Source: Paradesertivirga mongoliensis (lineage in GTDB: Bacteria > Bacteroidota > Bacteroidia > Sphingobacteriales > Sphingobacteriaceae). From it: 64,000 nt of DNA. Of this stretch, positions 37,409 through 45,804 are shown piece by piece. A program made the translations under genes and the position numbers. The first letter of the stretch is position 1, and each line of letters starts with the position of its first letter. The stretch spans positions 62,001-126,000 of the forward strand of contig NZ_JAFMZO010000003.1 in NCBI RefSeq assembly GCF_024436395.1, given 5' to 3'. A model generated the notes under the pieces. That model ran no database searches. It had not been told where the DNA came from and saw only the letters and a program-made list of their open reading frames with translations.

Positions 37409-37750
37409 CTACATCACGCTGATTCTTCTGTCTACGCGAATAACCGGATGTATTAATATCTTCTCAAAGTCCAGGCCAATGCTTAGATCCAACCAATCCG
37501 GGTTTACCGCCCTAATCAGCTTTTCCTTCTGCGCTCTGGTAAATTTGCTGATCAGACTGAACCGCTGAACCGCGGCTTCTTCGGTACGCATCTCTTCAAA
37601 ATATATCAATCGTGTTAATTGCTGCGCCGAGTCAAAAAACAAGTTTGGCATTTGCCGGTAAAAACTCACAGTCTTTAATAAATCAGCACTCATGCCCACA
37701 TGTAGTGACGTGCGATTGCGGTCGGTAACAATAAACACATATCTTTTCAT
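37409..37750 (-). CDS. GIY-YIG-fold protein with degenerate active site
   Basis: 113 residues with the layout of small UPF0213/YhbQ-like GIY-YIG proteins: YVFIVTD, SLHVGMSADL, LTRLIYFEEM, then RAQKEKLIRAVNPDWLDL. The residues normally used for catalysis are changed: the first motif Tyr is F6, the YIG Tyr is H17 (LHVG), and the catalytic Glu after Arg63 is F64 (VQRFSLI instead of a RE-x-x-K pattern). Nuclease activity is therefore doubtful; it may bind nucleic acid only. It is divergent from the S24 regulator, with 87 nt between. Confidence 0.75.
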   Translation of the reverse strand: MKRYVFIVTDRNRTSLHVGMSADLLKTVSFYRQMPNLFFDSAQQLTRLIYFEEMRTEEAAVQRFSLISKFTRAQKEKLIRAVNPDWLDLSIGLDFEKILIHPVIRVDRRISVM

Positions 37751-37776
37751 ATCTTTTTCTTTAGTATTAAAAATAT

Positions 37777-37820
37777 TTTGCTAATTTTATGAGCATAAAG
37801 TTACTAATAATATTAGCAAA
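37777..37820. promoter_or_regulatory. Inverted repeat in the divergent GIY-YIG / S24 regulator promoter
   Basis: TTTGCTAAT at 37777-37785 and its exact complement ATTAGCAAA at 37812-37820, 26 nt apart, with a related half-site ACTAAT at 37803. The placement in a divergent 87-nt promoter next to a HTH regulator gene suggests an operator for that regulator. Confidence 0.5.
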
Positions 37821-37837
37821 ACAAAATATTTTTTAAA

Positions 37838-38614
37838 ATGGCTAACATCTCTGACAATCTGCGCTACCTCAGAAAGAAAAAAGGGCTTACACAGCAACAA
37901 TTCGCTGATTTAATGGAAATTAAAAGATCGCTAGTTGGCGCATATGAAGAAGACCGGGCCGACCCCAGATATGATTTGCTAAAAAAATTCGCAACATTCT
38001 ATGAACTGAGCATCGACGAATTGATTAATGAGCAGATTAACGACAAGTGGAAACCAAAGCCAAAAAGCGATCCGGCCAACCTGCGTGTTCTAAGTATTTC
38101 GGTGGATAGTGAGGACAGAGAAAACATCGAACTGGTTCCGGTTAAGGCGAGCGCGGGTTATCTAAATGGCTATGCGGATCCGCAATTTATCAGTGAACTT
38201 CCAAAATTTCACTTACCATTTTTGAAACAGGGTACCTTCAGAGCCTTCGAAATAAAAGGAGACTCGATGCTTCCCTTGCCTTCTGGAACAATTGTAATTG
38301 GAGAGTACCTCGAAAACTGGAATGACCTGAAAGTTGGAGACACTTATATCTTCATCACAAAAGACGATGGGGTAGTTTATAAAAGAGCCGGAAATAAGTT
38401 CAAGGAGAATAAGACACTTAAATTGATTTCGGATAATCCGGTTTATGATCCATATACCGTACCTACTGAAGATGTGCTTGAAATCTGGAAATCCAAAGCA
38501 TACATCTCCACTGTTTTTCCGGACCCTGCTCCCGAGCCAACTATGGAAAGTCTTACTTCTATGATGGCGCAGATGCAGAAGTCGATTGCACAATTAAAAA
38601 CCGGAAGTAATTAA
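37838..38614 (+). CDS. XRE-type HTH regulator with LexA-like S24 domain
   Basis: 258 residues. The N-terminal XRE helix-turn-helix (about 5-62) has KGLTQQQFADLMEIKRSLVG. The S24 peptidase-like C-terminal half (about 95-230) has the Ser-Lys dyad: S143 in IKGDSMLPL and K182 in GVVYKRAG. An Ala-Gly dipeptide at 106-107 (KASAGYLNGY) sits where LexA/CI-type repressors cleave themselves. This supports a stress-responsive, self-cleaving repressor, but the inducing signal is unknown. The last 25 residues form a short Met/Gln-rich helix. It is likely autoregulated through the inverted repeat upstream. A terminator lies at 38703-38734. Confidence 0.88.
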   Translation: MANISDNLRYLRKKKGLTQQQFADLMEIKRSLVGAYEEDRADPRYDLLKKFATFYELSIDELINEQINDKWKPKPKSDPANLRVLSISVDSEDRENIELVPVKASAGYLNGYADPQFISELPKFHLPFLKQGTFRAFEIKGDSMLPLPSGTIVIGEYLENWNDLKVGDTYIFITKDDGVVYKRAGNKFKENKTLKLISDNPVYDPYTVPTEDVLEIWKSKAYISTVFPDPAPEPTMESLTSMMAQMQKSIAQLKTGSN

Positions 38615-38702
38615 TCAGATCTCACCACCATTACGTTTCACTTGATTGACCTCTGAGCAGGGCAGTGCAACAAGGGCAGCAGGCCAACAAGTAAAGCAAA
38701 AT

Positions 38703-38734
38703 AAAAAGCGGCGACAATATACGCCGCTTTTTTG
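38703..38734 (+). terminator. Rho-independent terminator after the S24 regulator
   Basis: An 11-bp stem (38703-38713 with 38722-38732), 8-nt loop and T run. It lies 89 nt after the stop. Confidence 0.85.
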
Positions 38735-38809
38735 CCTTAACATTTTTTAACATTCAGGGTTTTAAACCTTTGTCGCCAAATCTCTTCTATCTATAAAAAC
38801 ACAGTAGAT

Positions 38810-39208
38810 ATGAAAAAATTAATTTTAGGCGCCATCTTTTTCTTCGGACTAAGCGCAACAGGTTTTTCACAAGACAAATCTCCAAGAGTACAAAAATCAC
38901 CCGAGGAAAGGGCACAAAAGATGACTGATGCCATGGCTCAAAAGCTGGCGTTAACTGAAAATCAAAAAACTCAAATTTATCAGATCAATCTCGAACGGGC
39001 TCAGGCGATGAGCAAGTTTAGAGGCGCCAAACAAGAGGGTGTTGACAGGTCGCAGATGAAAACACAGTTTGAGGCGAACGAAAGCCGGCTAATGAGTGTC
39101 CTGAACGAACAGCAACGTGCCACTTATGCTCAGTTGAAAGCTCAGCGCGATGCGAAATTCAAAGCTCATAAAGGCGAAAAGAGGCATCATTCTGGAGACA
39201 AAAAATAA
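38810..39208 (+). CDS. Small secreted Spy/CpxP-like (LTxxQ) helical protein
   Basis: 132 residues with a signal peptide (MKKLILGAIFFFGLSATGFS, mature from about Q21). The mature part is helical and charged, with KLALTENQKTQIYQI (LTxxQ-like motif) and a second LNEQQRATYAQLKAQ. It ends in a Lys/His-rich tail. This resembles the periplasmic Spy/CpxP/DUF4890-type proteins seen throughout Bacteroidota. A chaperone or stress role is inferred, not shown. It is a single gene flanked by terminators. Confidence 0.75.
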   Translation: MKKLILGAIFFFGLSATGFSQDKSPRVQKSPEERAQKMTDAMAQKLALTENQKTQIYQINLERAQAMSKFRGAKQEGVDRSQMKTQFEANESRLMSVLNEQQRATYAQLKAQRDAKFKAHKGEKRHHSGDKK

Positions 39209-39231
39209 AAGGTTCTATGTTTTTAAATAAT

Positions 39232-39260
39232 AAAAAGCGGCTTATTCAGGTCGCTTTTTT
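39232..39260 (+). terminator. Rho-independent terminator
   Basis: A 10-bp stem with one G-T pair (39232-39241 with 39250-39259), 8-nt loop, ending in six T, 23 nt after the Spy-like gene and just ahead of bioF. Confidence 0.85.
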
Positions 39261-39283
39261 AATTTAGGGCTTTAAAGAAGATT

Positions 39284-40402
39284 TTGGAAAGCGTAACCAG
39301 GTTTATAGAGAAAAAACTCAGCGAAAGGGCCGGAAATTCGTCGCTGCGAAGGCTTACTTCTTCTAAAAATCTTATTGATTTCTGCTCAAATGACTATCTG
39401 GGTTTTGCAAGGTCGCAACATCTTAAATCATTAATAGAGGATCACCTAAAACAACACCCCTCCTATCAAACCGGTGCCACCGGATCCCGGTTAATCTCAG
39501 GGAATGATGATTTTACAGAAAGGCTTGAATCAGAAATAGCCCTCTTTCATCATGCCGAAGCAGCTTTAATCTTCAATTCAGGTTACGACGCCAATCTCGG
39601 TTTATTCTCTTCTCTGCCCCAACGCGGAGACACCGTTATTCTGGACGAACTTATTCACGCCTCGATCATTGATGGTGCCCGACTTAGTCACGCCAACCGG
39701 TACACCTTTAAACACAATGATTTAAACAGCCTGGAGGATAAGCTAAAACTTGCAAAAGGCAACATTTTCGTCGGTGTTGAAAGTATCTATTCAATGGACG
39801 GAGACGAAGCGCCTTTGCGCGATATCATAAGACTTACGGAAAAATACTCAGCAGCCCTTATTATAGATGAAGCCCATGCAACCGGAATTTTTGGTAAAAA
39901 CGGCAGGGGTCTTGTAGAGCATTACGATCTGTCTGAAAAGGTATTTGCACGCACCATAACTTTTGGAAAAGCGCTGGGCTGTCATGGTGCAGCAGTAATT
40001 GGCAGTGTTGAACTTCGAAAGTATCTTGTCAACTTTGCACGTTCCTTTATCTTCAGTACAGCCGCATCGTTTTATACTCATCTTAGTGTGAGCATGGCCT
40101 ACAAACATCTGTTGGAAAGCGATCTGTCGTCGATTCATCAGAAAATAAATCTGTTCACAGAACATTCTGCAGAAATTCCATCGTTTATAAAAAGCAGATC
40201 TCCCATTCAAAGCCTGGTCATCCAGGGAAACGACAGAGCAAAAAAAATGGCTGCTAACCTGCAAACGAAAGGGTTTGACCTTAGAGCTATTTTACACCCG
40301 ACAGTGCCTTCAGGAAAAGAACGGCTTCGCATTTGCCTGCACACATTTAACAGCGACAAAGAAATTACAGACCTTATAAAAGCTATAAAAGAAACTCTAT
40401 GA
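39284..40402 (+). CDS. bioF: 8-amino-7-oxononanoate synthase (KAPA synthase)
   Basis: 372 residues of the alpha-oxoamine synthase family. It condenses pimeloyl-CoA/ACP with alanine in biotin synthesis. Family blocks are LIDFCSNDYLGFARSQ, YQTGATGSRLISGND, the His in ELIHASIIDGARLS, IIDEAHATGIFG and the PLP lysine in TITFGKALGCHGAAVIG. The start is taken as TTG at 39284: there is no in-frame ATG between the upstream TAA (39260-39262) and far inside the gene, and the N-terminus then matches the family. It overlaps bioD by 4 nt (TATGA), showing coupling. Confidence 0.92.
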   Translation: MESVTRFIEKKLSERAGNSSLRRLTSSKNLIDFCSNDYLGFARSQHLKSLIEDHLKQHPSYQTGATGSRLISGNDDFTERLESEIALFHHAEAALIFNSGYDANLGLFSSLPQRGDTVILDELIHASIIDGARLSHANRYTFKHNDLNSLEDKLKLAKGNIFVGVESIYSMDGDEAPLRDIIRLTEKYSAALIIDEAHATGIFGKNGRGLVEHYDLSEKVFARTITFGKALGCHGAAVIGSVELRKYLVNFARSFIFSTAASFYTHLSVSMAYKHLLESDLSSIHQKINLFTEHSAEIPSFIKSRSPIQSLVIQGNDRAKKMAANLQTKGFDLRAILHPTVPSGKERLRICLHTFNSDKEITDLIKAIKETL

Positions 40403-41010
40403 AACCCTTATTTATAACCGGAATTGGTACTGATGTGGGTAAAACGGTTGTATCGGCGGTGCTTGTAGAAAAGTTAAAAGCTGATTATTGGAAGCCTGTT
40501 CAATCCGGAGACTTAATAAACTCAGATACTCAGAAAGTCCGGCACCTGGTTGCAAATCACAAATCTGTATTTCATCAGGAAACGTACAGGCTAAATCAGC
40601 CTTTCTCACCACATAAATCTGCCGCACTTGACGGAATTGAAATTGATCTGCAGTCGATCTCAGTACCTGACACCTCCAACCGCCTGATTATTGAAGGGGC
40701 GGGAGGCTTAATGGTTCCCCTAAATAACAAGCATTATGTTGTCGATCTAATCAAGCTATTTGAAGCGGAAGTTATCTTAGTGGTTAAGCATTATCTGGGT
40801 AGTATTAATCACACTCTGCTAAGTTTGGAACTATTAAACAGTAAAAACATCCCTGTTAAAGGGATAATTTTCAACGGAGGGAGCGACAGCTATTCCGAAC
40901 AGGCCATATTTGACCACAGCAAAGTCTCCAGATTGGGAAATATCCCTTTTGTAGAAGGCTTATCTGCCGAAAAGATTACTATTTTAGGAAAGGAAATAGA
41001 CCTTACCTGA
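40399..41010 (+). CDS. bioD: Dethiobiotin synthetase
   Basis: 203 residues. The P-loop GTDVGKTVVSAVL lies at the N-terminus (about 8-20), followed by WKPVQSG and, later, EGAGGLMVPLN, the signature blocks of dethiobiotin synthetase. It forms the ureido ring of biotin from diaminopelargonate, CO2 and ATP. The C-terminus is slightly shorter than in E. coli. It shares 4 nt with bioF. bioA and bioB are not in this window. Confidence 0.93.
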   Translation: MKPLFITGIGTDVGKTVVSAVLVEKLKADYWKPVQSGDLINSDTQKVRHLVANHKSVFHQETYRLNQPFSPHKSAALDGIEIDLQSISVPDTSNRLIIEGAGGLMVPLNNKHYVVDLIKLFEAEVILVVKHYLGSINHTLLSLELLNSKNIPVKGIIFNGGSDSYSEQAIFDHSKVSRLGNIPFVEGLSAEKITILGKEIDLT

Positions 41011-41053
41011 ACATTATCAGAAATGAAGTGTCTCACTTACTACGTTTAAGCTT

Positions 41054-41941
41054 ATGAAAGTTACCGTAATTGGATCAGGCACTATGGGAAATGGAATTGC
41101 GCATACCTTTGCACAGTTCGCCAATCAAGTATCGCTGGTGGATATTTCTGAGGAAGCTCTTGAAAAAGGACTTGAAATGATCCGGAAAAACCTCAACCGG
41201 CAGTTAAAAAAAGGCACTATTACCGAGGCGGAAAAAACAGCAATTCTATCCCGAATTAACACCTTCACCGATTTACAGGCTGCGGTAGCCGAAGCGGAAT
41301 TGGTGATCGAAGCAGCCACCGAGAATCCTCAGATTAAGCTGGATTTATTCAAAAAGCTGGATGCCATTTGCTCCGGCAGCACTGTTCTGGCATCAAATAC
41401 ATCTTCAATATCCATTACTTTGCTGGCCTCGGCCACGAAGCGCCCCGATAAGGTAATTGGAATGCATTTTATGAATCCGGTGCCCTTAATGAAGTTAGTA
41501 GAAGTAATAAGAGGAAAAGCAACCTCAGATGCGACAACACAAATGGTGATGAAAACCGCAATTACGCTGGATAAAACGCCTGTTGTGGTAAATGATGCGC
41601 CAGGCTTTGTAGCTAATCGGATATTAATGCCGATGATTAACGAGGCCGTTTACGCGTTATACGAACGAGTTGCCGGCGTTGAAGAAATTGATACCGTTAT
41701 GAAACTCGGTATGGCGCACCCAATGGGGCCTCTTCAACTGGCGGATTATATTGGACTGGATATTTGCCTTGCTATTTTAAAGGTGATGGAAGAAGGATTG
41801 AATAATCCCAAATACAGTCCCTGTCCACTACTAACAACCATGATACAAGATGGTCACAAAGGGATAAAAACAGGTATTGGGTTTTATGATTACACCGGAT
41901 CAGGTAATCAGGCTGTTATTGCAAGTCGGTTTCGTGAGTAA
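41054..41941 (+). CDS. 3-hydroxyacyl-CoA (3-hydroxybutyryl-CoA) dehydrogenase
   Basis: 295 residues. The NAD-binding motif VIGSGTMGNGIAHTFAQ is at the N-terminus. IEAATENPQIK, ASNTSSISIT and the catalytic IGMHFMNPVPLMKLVEVI follow. The C-terminal domain has NDAPGFVANRILMPMINEA and GMAHPMGPLQLADYIGLD. It oxidises (S)-3-hydroxyacyl-CoA to 3-oxoacyl-CoA in fatty-acid or butyrate metabolism. It is 43 nt downstream of bioD on the same strand, so read-through is possible. Confidence 0.93.
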   Translation: MKVTVIGSGTMGNGIAHTFAQFANQVSLVDISEEALEKGLEMIRKNLNRQLKKGTITEAEKTAILSRINTFTDLQAAVAEAELVIEAATENPQIKLDLFKKLDAICSGSTVLASNTSSISITLLASATKRPDKVIGMHFMNPVPLMKLVEVIRGKATSDATTQMVMKTAITLDKTPVVVNDAPGFVANRILMPMINEAVYALYERVAGVEEIDTVMKLGMAHPMGPLQLADYIGLDICLAILKVMEEGLNNPKYSPCPLLTTMIQDGHKGIKTGIGFYDYTGSGNQAVIASRFRE

Positions 41942-42037
41942 GTAATAATCGTTTTCTATTATAACAATCAGAACAACCCCAAACTTTATCGACGATAACC
42001 TCTTATTTAGTTATATTAAAGTAAACCGAGCTTAACA

Positions 42038-42472
42038 ATGCAGAAAAGGAACAATCTTTGGGCAATACTTTATGTCAGCAGTGCTATGAAAGACTTAAGT
42101 CCCGCCGATGTTGAGTATTACTTAAATTTGAATAAAGAATTCAGAATAAAGAGCCAAATTTCCGGCATTGTGGTACTGGCACAAAACAACGTGTTGGTTT
42201 TACAGGAGGGCGAAAAAGAAAATGTGAAGACGGAATTCGAAGCCGAAAAAAAGCACCCGGCACAACACTCCCTTATTAAGGTATTTGATGGCCCAATTGA
42301 AGGTCGGTATTTCGAAGATTTCCCTTTGGCATTTAAACCGATTGGAAACCCCGATCTAGCCCATCTTGACGACTTCACCAAACCAAATACTAAAGAATAC
42401 CTTGATGAGATTCTGGACCTCGACCAATCGGTCCCCAAAATAATCAAAGAGTTTATTCAGAATAATAGCTAG
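42038..42472 (+). CDS. BLUF-like domain protein lacking key flavin residues
   Basis: 144 residues with the BLUF secondary-structure order: LWAILYVSSAMKDLSPADVE, QISGIVVLAQNNVLVLQEGE and a later RYFEDFPLAFKPI. The photocycle Tyr is present (Y12), but the usual Asn of the NN-x-x-x-ITG segment aligns with F35/R36, and the essential Gln of the FxQ-x-LEG motif aligns with V54. The late W/M pair is replaced by F/L. It may be a BLUF-fold protein that no longer senses blue light, or binds flavin differently. It converges with argS (39-nt gap). Confidence 0.6.
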   Translation: MQKRNNLWAILYVSSAMKDLSPADVEYYLNLNKEFRIKSQISGIVVLAQNNVLVLQEGEKENVKTEFEAEKKHPAQHSLIKVFDGPIEGRYFEDFPLAFKPIGNPDLAHLDDFTKPNTKEYLDEILDLDQSVPKIIKEFIQNNS

Positions 42473-42511
42473 ACCCGTTTACAGGAAGTTCGCCAGTCCA
42501 GAATACATTCT

Positions 42512-44275
42512 CTACATCCTTTCCGGAACATCGATTCCCAAAAGCTTCATCCCTTTTTTTATGACAGAGCCGGTTGTAACCGACAGCGATATTCTGAAGT
42601 TTTTTAACTGATCATCTTCCAGTTTCAAAATAGGTTCTTCGTGATAAAATTTATTATAGAGCTTAGCCAGTTCGTATATGTAATTCGCTATTTGCGCCGG
42701 ACTGTATTCCTTCGCCGCCGCCGATAATGCCTCAGGATATTTATTTAAAGCGAGAATCAATTCACGCTCTGTCGCGGTAAAGGCATCAACCGTAAAATCA
42801 CGATTCTCAACACCCGCTTTGGATATAATCGAACGTATGCGGGCATGTGTATATTGAATAAACGGCCCTGTATGACCCTGAAAGTCGATAGATTCATTAG
42901 GATCAAAAAGTAGTCGCTTTTTCGGCTCCACTTTTAACAGAAAATACTTGAGCGCGCCCAGGCCAATCATTCTGTAAAGTTCTTTCTTCTCATCATCAGA
43001 AAACCCTTCCACCTTTCCTAACTCTTCGGTTCGGCTTTTGGCAGTTTCTACCATTTCGTCGATAAGATCATCGGCATCAACTACTGTTCCTTCGCGGGAT
43101 TTCATCTTTCCGGACGGAAGGTCAACCATTCCGTACGACAGATGATACAAACCACTGGCCCACGATTTCCCTAACTTATTAAGAATCAGAAACAATACTT
43201 TGAAGTGATAATCCTGCTCGTTACCAACAACGTACAACGATTCGTCTACGCCAAAATCATTGTATTTCAGTTGAGCTGTCCCCAAATCCTGGGTTATATA
43301 AACCGAGGTTCCGTCACCTCGAAGCACCAATTTCTCATCCAGGCCTTCGGCGGTTAAATCAATCCAGACAGAATTGTCTTCTTTTTTAAAAAACACTCCT
43401 TTTTCTAGCCCCTCTTCGATGATATCCTTGCCCAGTAGATAGGTATCCGATTCGTAGTAATATTTTTTAAACTCGACGCCAAGTTTTTGATATGTTTCTT
43501 CAAAGCCCGCATAAACCCAGGTATTCATGGTCTTCCAGAGATTGATCACTTCTTCGTTTCCGGCCTCCCATTGCTGCAGCATTTGCTGCGCCTCTTTGAT
43601 TAATGGCGCATTCTTTTTGGCCTCTTCTTCGCTCTGACCAGCAGTCTTTAACTCATCAATCTGCTTTTTATATTCCTTATCGAAAATGACGTAATACTTC
43701 CCAACCAAATGATCTCCCTTTAACCCGGTACTCTGAGGCGTTTCTCCGGCACCGAATTTTTTCCATGCCAGCATGGATTTACAAATGTGGATTCCTCTGT
43801 CATTCACCAGATTCGCTTTTATTACGTCGTATCCATTGGCCGATAAGATCTCGGCTACAGAATAGCCTAATAAGTTGTTACGAACATGTCCGAGATGCAG
43901 AGGTTTATTGGTATTAGGCGACGAATACTCCACCATCACTTTTTTCCCGTTTGATGGGAAAAGTCCGAAACCTTCCTGTGAGATTTTTTCTTTATATAAA
44001 TGATTAAGATATGAATCGCTGAGAGATAAATTAAGAAACCCTTTAATCACATTGAAATTGGAAACATGCTCTATATTATCAACCAGGTATTGCCCGATTT
44101 CAGCGCCGGTTTGCTCCGGAGATTTTTTCGACATCCTGGTAAGCGGAAAAGTAACAACGGTTACATCTCCTTCAAACTCTTTTCGTGTTTCCTGCAGGCC
44201 TATTTCTGTTTCTTTTAAGTCGGTATTATAGAGTGCTTTTACAGCGTTTAGGGTTCCTTCAATTATAAAATCCAT
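42512..44275 (-). CDS. argS: Arginyl-tRNA synthetase
   Basis: 587 residues. Class I signature HIGH appears as NKPLHLGHVRNNLLG (about 128-140). The KMSKS-like loop is GKMKSREGTVVDADDL. The N-terminal Add-1 domain (about 1-95) and the C-terminal helical anticodon-binding DALR-type domain (about 455-587, ending LLGIDVPERM) are present. It charges tRNA-Arg. The gene is divergent from the arginine deiminase gene with 81 nt between, so the two could share arginine-linked control; no operator is visible. Confidence 0.96.
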   Translation of the reverse strand: MDFIIEGTLNAVKALYNTDLKETEIGLQETRKEFEGDVTVVTFPLTRMSKKSPEQTGAEIGQYLVDNIEHVSNFNVIKGFLNLSLSDSYLNHLYKEKISQEGFGLFPSNGKKVMVEYSSPNTNKPLHLGHVRNNLLGYSVAEILSANGYDVIKANLVNDRGIHICKSMLAWKKFGAGETPQSTGLKGDHLVGKYYVIFDKEYKKQIDELKTAGQSEEEAKKNAPLIKEAQQMLQQWEAGNEEVINLWKTMNTWVYAGFEETYQKLGVEFKKYYYESDTYLLGKDIIEEGLEKGVFFKKEDNSVWIDLTAEGLDEKLVLRGDGTSVYITQDLGTAQLKYNDFGVDESLYVVGNEQDYHFKVLFLILNKLGKSWASGLYHLSYGMVDLPSGKMKSREGTVVDADDLIDEMVETAKSRTEELGKVEGFSDDEKKELYRMIGLGALKYFLLKVEPKKRLLFDPNESIDFQGHTGPFIQYTHARIRSIISKAGVENRDFTVDAFTATERELILALNKYPEALSAAAKEYSPAQIANYIYELAKLYNKFYHEEPILKLEDDQLKNFRISLSVTTGSVIKKGMKLLGIDVPERM

Positions 44276-44356
44276 CGGCCAAAATTAATCATTAAACAGT
44301 AACCGCTGAAAGATATTATTCAGAGAATTTACTTAAATTTAGTACACCACTGTTCT

Positions 44357-45799
44357 ATGGAAAAAAGGAATTTGAAGATACAGGTAGGTTCGGAAATTGG
44401 GACGCTGCGCTCACTGGTTATTCATAGCCCGGATAGCGGCATTGGAAGAGTAGCCCCCACAAAAGCACAGGATTGGCTTTTTGAAGACATTGTTCACCTG
44501 GACACGGTAAGGCGAAAGGAATACGACTTATACGTAAAACTCCTTATGTACTTCCTTGATAGTGAGAACATAAAAGGCAAACTTAACGAAATTGACGCGC
44601 CGGAAAATAAACGACAGTATTTTAAGCCCGGTAAATCCGGATTCCATTCATCTTCAAAAGTTATTGAGTTTGAAGAGCTTCTAGCGCAGATACTTGAGCA
44701 AAAAAACATAAAAGAAAGCCTTACCGCCGCAGTTTGTGCCATCGAAGGCTGCAGCTATCATCTGCAGCAAGAATTGCTGAAGACATCACCAGTTGATCTG
44801 GCCAGAACATTTGTATCGGGTTCTCATCTGGATGGAGATATGATCTTCCCTCCTATCCCGAATTTAATCTTCACACGCGATATAGGAATTGCAATTAACA
44901 GCCATATTTTACTTAATAAACCGGCCAAAACAGCCAGATCGAGGGAAACCTTGCTCGCGCGGTATATTTTTTTCACACATCAAATATTTGAGAATTATAG
45001 AAACAACATCCTTGAAATACCCGATACGATAAAATACTTTATGCGTCCGGGCGAGGAACATGGCGAAAGAACAACTATCGAAGGCGGCGATGTAATGGTT
45101 GTAAGTCCAAAGCACGTACTGATTGGGGTAAGCGAAAGAACTTCGGCAAGCGGCGCCAGCGAATCGATTAAGCTTTTATTTACGAATGACGTGGTCGACA
45201 AAGTGACGGTAGTAAAGATTCCACCAAAGCGGGATTTCATGCACATTGATACGGTGTTTACCCAGGTGGATAAAAGCACATGGGTGGTGCTGGGTTCCAT
45301 ATCGTCTCAACAATTTAATAAAGGTTCGGAGGCTGTCGATTATTTATCTGAGAAGCGAAATAAAGAAAAACCTGAGATTGTTCAGTTTGAAAGAGGTAAG
45401 ATTACTGAACCGAAAACATTCAACTGTATCGAAGCGCTGCTTGAAGATATCAGTAAAAATGATTTAGGATGTACTCTTCCGGTTCGCTTTATCTATTCAG
45501 GTAACAATATGTTTCCATTTGATGTACGCGAACAGTGGACCGACTCATGTAATTTACTGGCATTAAAAGAAGGCGTGGTAATAGGTTACGACCGAAACGA
45601 CAAAACCGTTGAGGCTTTTAAAGACAATGGCTTTGATGTAATACTGGCAGCAGATTTGATAGAGAAACTGGAAAGCGGTGAGCTATCTGCGGAGGCAATG
45701 GAAAACACCTTGATATTGATGCCCTCGGCAGAACTGTCGCGAGCCCGAGGAGGTTTTCATTGCATGAGCATGCCGCTACTTCGGGAACCTTTAACATAA
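44357..45799 (+). CDS. Arginine deiminase family protein
   Basis: 480 residues of the guanidine-modifying fold. Motifs are NLIFTRDIGIAIN (Arg/Asp), TIEGGDVMVV, the His in DFMHIDTVFTQVD and the catalytic Cys in ARGGFHCMSMPLLREPL (C469). The combination matches arginine deiminase (arginine to citrulline plus ammonia). It is longer than the canonical enzyme (about 410), with an extra N-terminal segment (about 40-160) typical of Bacteroidota members. The ctlX gene starts 5 nt after its stop, so the two are surely co-transcribed. Confidence 0.9.
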   Translation: MEKRNLKIQVGSEIGTLRSLVIHSPDSGIGRVAPTKAQDWLFEDIVHLDTVRRKEYDLYVKLLMYFLDSENIKGKLNEIDAPENKRQYFKPGKSGFHSSSKVIEFEELLAQILEQKNIKESLTAAVCAIEGCSYHLQQELLKTSPVDLARTFVSGSHLDGDMIFPPIPNLIFTRDIGIAINSHILLNKPAKTARSRETLLARYIFFTHQIFENYRNNILEIPDTIKYFMRPGEEHGERTTIEGGDVMVVSPKHVLIGVSERTSASGASESIKLLFTNDVVDKVTVVKIPPKRDFMHIDTVFTQVDKSTWVVLGSISSQQFNKGSEAVDYLSEKRNKEKPEIVQFERGKITEPKTFNCIEALLEDISKNDLGCTLPVRFIYSGNNMFPFDVREQWTDSCNLLALKEGVVIGYDRNDKTVEAFKDNGFDVILAADLIEKLESGELSAEAMENTLILMPSAELSRARGGFHCMSMPLLREPLT

Positions 45800-45804
45800 C
45801 AATC

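Noticed and set aside
39848-40264. A 138-residue Cys-rich minus-strand frame.
   Set aside because: It is fully antisense to bioF, whose motifs are intact; the Cys content comes from reverse-reading of bioF codons.
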